8,711 bases of DNA, from contig CALGNM010000052.1 of assembly GCA_937958665.1 (NCBI GenBank), forward strand, positions 1 to 8,711, given 5' to 3'. A model generated the notes under the pieces. The model ran no database searches, was not told the origin of the DNA, and worked only from the letters and a program-made list of their open reading frames with translations. The stretch comes from an uncultured bacterium (GTDB lineage Bacteria > Edwardsbacteria > AC1 > EtOH8). Positions 5,879 through 8,711 of this stretch are shown piece after piece. A program made the position numbers and the translations under genes. Numbering within the stretch: position 1 is the first letter of the stretch; each line of letters starts with the position of its first letter.

Positions 5879-6765
5879 GTAAATCACCACTCAAAATAAA
5901 AAAACTGGGGTTGCTTTTCCTGCTGATGCTGGTGGTCCTCTCCTGGGGACTGGCCTTCGTGGCCATCAAGTACCTGCTGGAGGTCCATGGCCTCTCCCCC
6001 ATGGGGCTGACCGCCCTGCGCTATGTGCCGGCCGGCATCATCTCCCTGGCCATCATGCTGATTTTCTACGGACCGAAAAGGATGATGGCGGCCTGGAACC
6101 AGGAGTGGCGGGGCATCTGGCTCTATGGGCTGACCGGGGTGCTGGGCTACAACCTGGCCCTCAACTTTGGCGAGACCAGGATTGCCGCCGGCACCGCCAG
6201 CCTGATAGTGGGACTATCCCCCATCATGACCCTGGTGGCCTCCCGCCTGGCCCTCGGGGAACTGATCACCTTCCGCAAGCTGGCGGGAATAATTGTGGCC
6301 TTCGCCGGGCTGTTCGTAGTGGTGCGGTGGGGGGCCAACGAGCCTGTCAGCTTTAATTACCTGTGGGGGGTGTTGATCACCCTGGGGGCCCCACTGTCCT
6401 GGGCTATCTACACCATTGTGGGCAAGCCGATGGTGGGCCGGGAGGATCCCAACCTGGTCACCCTGTCGGCCATCCTGTGGGGCAGCCTGCCTCTGTCCTT
6501 CTTCATTCCCGATTCGGCGGCAGCTCTCCCCTTCCGGGCTTGGGGGGCACTGGCTTTTCTGACCCTGGTCTGTACGATTTTCGGATTTTTAGTCTGGTCC
6601 TGGGCTCTTAAAAAAACCGAGGCCGCCCGGTTGGGCGTGGTGGTCTACCTCATTCCGCTGGTTACGGTGCTGGCAGGCACCATGCTGCTGGGAGAGAGGG
6701 TGACCGTTGGACTCATTGTTGGCGGAATGGTGCTGATCTCTGGAGTGGTGCTGGCCGAGACCTGA
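5875..6765 (+). CDS. EamA-family (DMT superfamily) transporter
   Basis: A 296-aa cytoplasmic-membrane permease of the drug/metabolite transporter superfamily, built from two EamA repeats of five helices (about 13-150 and 162-295). Repeat signatures: LSWGLAFVAIKY (22-33), GLSPIMTLVASRLALGE (113-129) in repeat 1 and YLIPLVTVLAGTMLLGER (258-275) in repeat 2. Full length fits the family (about 290-300 aa). Members export amino acids, metabolites or drugs; sequence alone does not give the substrate. The ATG at 5875 overlaps the preceding TGA by 4 nt (ATGA) with no SD, so it depends on coupling to the TPR gene. The first 11 codons (encoding MSKSPLKIKKL) are AT-rich like the island, then composition switches to GC-rich. 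The native start may therefore have been lost or replaced. It ends 9 nt before a hairpin terminator. Confidence 0.92.
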   Translation: MSKSPLKIKKLGLLFLLMLVVLSWGLAFVAIKYLLEVHGLSPMGLTALRYVPAGIISLAIMLIFYGPKRMMAAWNQEWRGIWLYGLTGVLGYNLALNFGETRIAAGTASLIVGLSPIMTLVASRLALGELITFRKLAGIIVAFAGLFVVVRWGANEPVSFNYLWGVLITLGAPLSWAIYTIVGKPMVGREDPNLVTLSAILWGSLPLSFFIPDSAAALPFRAWGALAFLTLVCTIFGFLVWSWALKKTEAARLGVVVYLIPLVTVLAGTMLLGERVTVGLIVGGMVLISGVVLAET

Positions 6766-6774
6766 TGGTGCATC

Positions 6775-6812
6775 AAAAGAGAAAGGCCTCCCCAGGGAGG
6801 CCTTTCTCTTTT
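6775..6812. terminator. Bidirectional Rho-independent terminator between convergent genes
   Basis: A perfect 18-bp inverted repeat: arm AAAAGAGAAAGGCCTCCC (6775-6792) and its complement at 6795-6812, with a nominal 2-nt loop (CA) that in practice opens to 4 nt. The GC-rich core lies next to the loop, and the outer part is A-rich on one side and T-rich on the other, giving a U-tract in both directions. It lies between the stop of the EamA transporter (6765) and the stop of the minus-strand OmpA/FecR gene (6829), so it should terminate both. Confidence 0.93.
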
Positions 6813-6828
6813 GGGTGGACGGTGGCCG

Positions 6829-8664
6829 TTAAAAGCCAAACCCCAGCCCCACCGTTCCGATCAGTTTCAGGTTATTAACGTCCATCGGGCCGGAGATGGG
6901 GTCGTGGTTGACGAAGTAACCGGCCTTGCCCTCGGCCAACAGGCTGACCCCTGGAGTCAGGCCGAACCTGACACCGGGGCCGATGGCCAGATAGGGGCTG
7001 TTCGATTCATAGATGACGGCATCATTAAAAAGGTTCTGCCAGGTCATGGCCCCGGCCTCGGCTGTCAGGTAGGGTGTGATCCTCTCTGCCGGCGCGAAAT
7101 TATACCGGCCCCAGGCTCCTATCAGCTGCAGCTTTGTCAGGTATTGCGCAGTATAATCTCCCACCGAAGACGCCCCAACCTGGCCATACCCGCCCAATAC
7201 CCCCATGCCCGCCTTGCCGGAAATATTGTAGCCCAGCTTAAACCCGGCCAGGAAGCCAATGGCGCTGTAGTCCATATCCCCTCCCAGCAGCTTTATGCCT
7301 CCCCCCAGGGCCTGGGCTTCGTAACGCCTAACCGGTGACGAGTACACCGGAAATGATGAGATGGTGGTGTTACCTGCCCGGTCGGTGGCGGTGACCGTGA
7401 TGTTGTTGAGGCCGGGCGACAGCGACACCGGACCCCTGAAGCTTCCGTCCGGAGCCGGGGAGACCACTTTGCCGCCGATGGTTATGATGGCCCGCGGCTC
7501 GCTGGCACCTACCACCATCGCTTGGGTCGAATTCACCTTCTGGTCCGGGCGGGGCGAAGCTATCTCCAGCCGGGGGTTGTCCAGTTTACGAGACAGATTC
7601 AGCACCCGGCTGGGCCAAGGCTGGCCCTCTAAACCCTGTGAATCAACGGCCGTCAACCGCCAGTACATCCTGTCCGATTTGGGGGCCGGAACAGCCAGGC
7701 TGTCGCCCTCCACAATCCGGTCCAGCAAGATTTCTTTCTGTTCGGGCTCCAGCCACAGGGACAGCCGGGCCTTGATGCCGGCTGGCTTGTTCCAACGGAA
7801 GGCCATCTGGCGGGGCCGGTCGGGGTGGTAGAAGAAGGTGTCATTGGCGGCTGGCGAGACGGGAAAGGGCGGCTGGGCCAGGGGCACCTCCGGCTGGGGA
7901 GGATGACCCGGCCGGCATAAACTGCCTCTTCCGGCCGGGATGTATATGGCGGCTCCGGCATTCCCCAAGGCCCGCCAAGCCACCGCGTTATCCCACACTG
8001 AAAGCCGGGAGGCCAGGTCTGCTCCCTGCTCGATGATGCACTCCGCACCATTGATGCCCGCCACCGCAGCCGGGGTTGCCACCTCGAATCGTTCCCCCTC
8101 GGAGAGCCGGCCGGCCTTGGCCTGAATCCGTCCGGTGTCCAACTTCAGCAAGGTATTTCCCGGTCCCCCTTTTTGATCCCAGGACAGCTGGGAGACCAGA
8201 AGGCTGGAGCCGGGCGACATCAGTATCCTGGACCCGTTATCGAAGGTTATCTCAGCCCGACCCAGACTATCGGTGACGATCTCGTCCTGAATGGTCAACA
8301 GCTGGTCCAGCGCGGCCGGTTGCCATCTGCTGATGCCCTGTTTACGGGTGAAGACGTGCCCCTGGACATATGAGAGCCGGGCGGTCCGAATCTTGGACAG
8401 CACGGTTATCTCCACCCTTCGGTTCTGGGCCCTTAGGTCGGCGGTCAGGTTGGGCACCAGCGGCACCAAGTCACCGTATCCCTTGGCCACCAGCTGGCCG
8501 GCCGGGATCCGGTGCCGGGAGGAAAGATATCTCTTAACCGCATCGGCCCGGCCTTGGGATAGTCGAAGGTTAGCCTGGGCCCCGCCAACGTTGTCGGTGT
8601 GCCCGGCTATCTCCACTTTGGCCCCGGAGCTTTTGAGAAACTCGGCCAGTGAATCCAGGGCTGG
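6829..8664 (-). CDS. OmpA-like / FecR / Ig-like / outer-membrane β-barrel protein, 5'-truncated by contig end
   Basis: The genuine frame continues upstream of the GTG at 8616 to 8664 (adding 16 residues ending KSSGAK), where adapter sequence begins; the true start is missing. Numbering from the 8616 codon: an OmpA C-terminal-type peptidoglycan-binding domain (1-72) with GHTDNVGG and LSQGRADAV, including D8 and R23, whose spacing matches the diaminopimelate-binding pair of OmpA. A FecR-like domain follows (about 84-197; GDSLGRAEITFDNGS-like strands, then TPAAVAGINGAECII). Next come a fibronectin/Ig-like stretch (263-342), a second Ig-like domain (348-425; SPGLNNITVTATDRAGN) and a Gly/aromatic-rich 8-strand-like β-barrel (about 433-595) ending GLGFGF. 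The terminal Phe is the usual BAM-recognised barrel ending. It probably anchors or senses at the cell envelope. Having the OmpA domain N-terminal to the barrel is the reverse of classical OmpA. Confidence 0.85.
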   Translation of the reverse strand, partial: PALDSLAEFLKSSGAKVEIAGHTDNVGGAQANLRLSQGRADAVKRYLSSRHRIPAGQLVAKGYGDLVPLVPNLTADLRAQNRRVEITVLSKIRTARLSYVQGHVFTRKQGISRWQPAALDQLLTIQDEIVTDSLGRAEITFDNGSRILMSPGSSLLVSQLSWDQKGGPGNTLLKLDTGRIQAKAGRLSEGERFEVATPAAVAGINGAECIIEQGADLASRLSVWDNAVAWRALGNAGAAIYIPAGRGSLCRPGHPPQPEVPLAQPPFPVSPAANDTFFYHPDRPRQMAFRWNKPAGIKARLSLWLEPEQKEILLDRIVEGDSLAVPAPKSDRMYWRLTAVDSQGLEGQPWPSRVLNLSRKLDNPRLEIASPRPDQKVNSTQAMVVGASEPRAIITIGGKVVSPAPDGSFRGPVSLSPGLNNITVTATDRAGNTTISSFPVYSSPVRRYEAQALGGGIKLLGGDMDYSAIGFLAGFKLGYNISGKAGMGVLGGYGQVGASSVGDYTAQYLTKLQLIGAWGRYNFAPAERITPYLTAEAGAMTWQNLFNDAVIYESNSPYLAIGPGVRFGLTPGVSLLAEGKAGYFVNHDPISGPMDVNNLKLIGTVGLGFGF

Positions 8665-8711
8665 AGATCGGAAGAGCGTCGTGTAGGGAAAGAGTGTAGA
8701 TCTCGGGGGTC
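8665..8711. other. Illumina TruSeq adapter contamination at contig end
   Basis: From 8665 the sequence begins AGATCGGAAGAGCGTCGTGT and continues to the window end as the Illumina universal-adapter reverse complement. It matches all 47 positions except 8707 (G where the adapter has T). It is untrimmed read-through that stopped assembly, not genomic DNA. Any reading frame or feature crossing 8664 is artefactual. Confidence 0.97.

Larger units (their letters stand above)
3311..5907. other. AT-rich genomic island (probable recent horizontal acquisition)
   Basis: Base composition falls abruptly after the VWA stop and rises again inside the start of the EamA transporter gene. Hand counts give about 27% GC in 4741-4800 and in 5875-5907, against about 62% in 1741-1800 and 58% in the 33 nt after 5907. 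The island holds two membrane-protein genes on the plus strand, full of TTA, ATA and AAA codons. I see no transposase, integrase, tRNA or obvious flanking repeat, so the mechanism of insertion is unknown. The left edge is approximate (about 3311-3340); the right edge falls near codon 11 of the transporter. Confidence 0.8.

Noticed and set aside
3311-5907. Transposon or prophage explanation for the AT-rich island
   Set aside because: I looked for transposase or integrase motifs, terminal inverted repeats and target duplications at the edges and saw none.
8614-8616. GTG at 8616 as start of the OmpA/FecR gene
   Set aside because: It falls inside the OmpA domain (KVEIAGHTDN). The frame and homology continue upstream to 8664 and the real start is beyond the contig.
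8291-8686. Plus-strand open frame of 131 codons at the right end
   Set aside because: It is the shadow of the OmpA/FecR gene and runs into the adapter, which supplies its last codons.

Overview
The window looks like one end of an assembled contig from a Gram-negative bacterium, probably uncultured. It carries an outer-membrane β-barrel protein with OmpA-like and FecR-like domains. Most of it is GC-rich (a hand count of 1741-1800 gives about 62% GC). I cannot name the phylum. The last 47 bases (8665-8711) are not biology: they match the common Illumina adapter, so genuine sequence ends near 8664.

Layout. On the minus strand, 1-707 holds rsmG (16S rRNA m7G methyltransferase) overlapping the first 16 codons of a HAD-superfamily hydrolase that runs off the left edge. 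A short intergenic region (708-803) carries apparent divergent promoters. Rightward from it run a small Dabb-domain protein (804-1106), a ChlI/BchI-type AAA+ chelatase subunit (1107-2228) and a von Willebrand A domain ORF (about 2219-3310). An AT-rich island follows (about 3311-5907; about 27% GC in 4741-4800), with a four-helix membrane protein and a polytopic membrane protein ending in TPR repeats. A GC-rich EamA-family transporter (5875-6765) comes next. It converges, across a perfect bidirectional hairpin terminator, on a minus-strand OmpA/FecR/Ig-like/β-barrel gene cut off by the contig end.

The most interesting locus is the chelatase pair. The AAA+ ORF ends just after a Shine-Dalgarno-like AGGAGG and a run of nine A. 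Slippage to the -1 frame on that run enters the VWA frame directly, and that frame has no convincing start codon of its own. One locus could therefore make both a ChlI-like small subunit (373 aa) and a ChlD-like AAA-linker-VWA medium subunit (about 734 aa). Programmed frameshifting in chlD genes of cobalamin producers has been described before, so this is a likely new instance of a known mechanism rather than a new system. The metal (Mg or Co) cannot be decided here, because no large subunit (chlH/cobN) is in view.

The AT-rich island seems to have been inserted between the chelatase operon and the transporter gene. The transporter now starts inside an ATGA overlap with the last island gene, and its first 11 or so codons have island-like composition.
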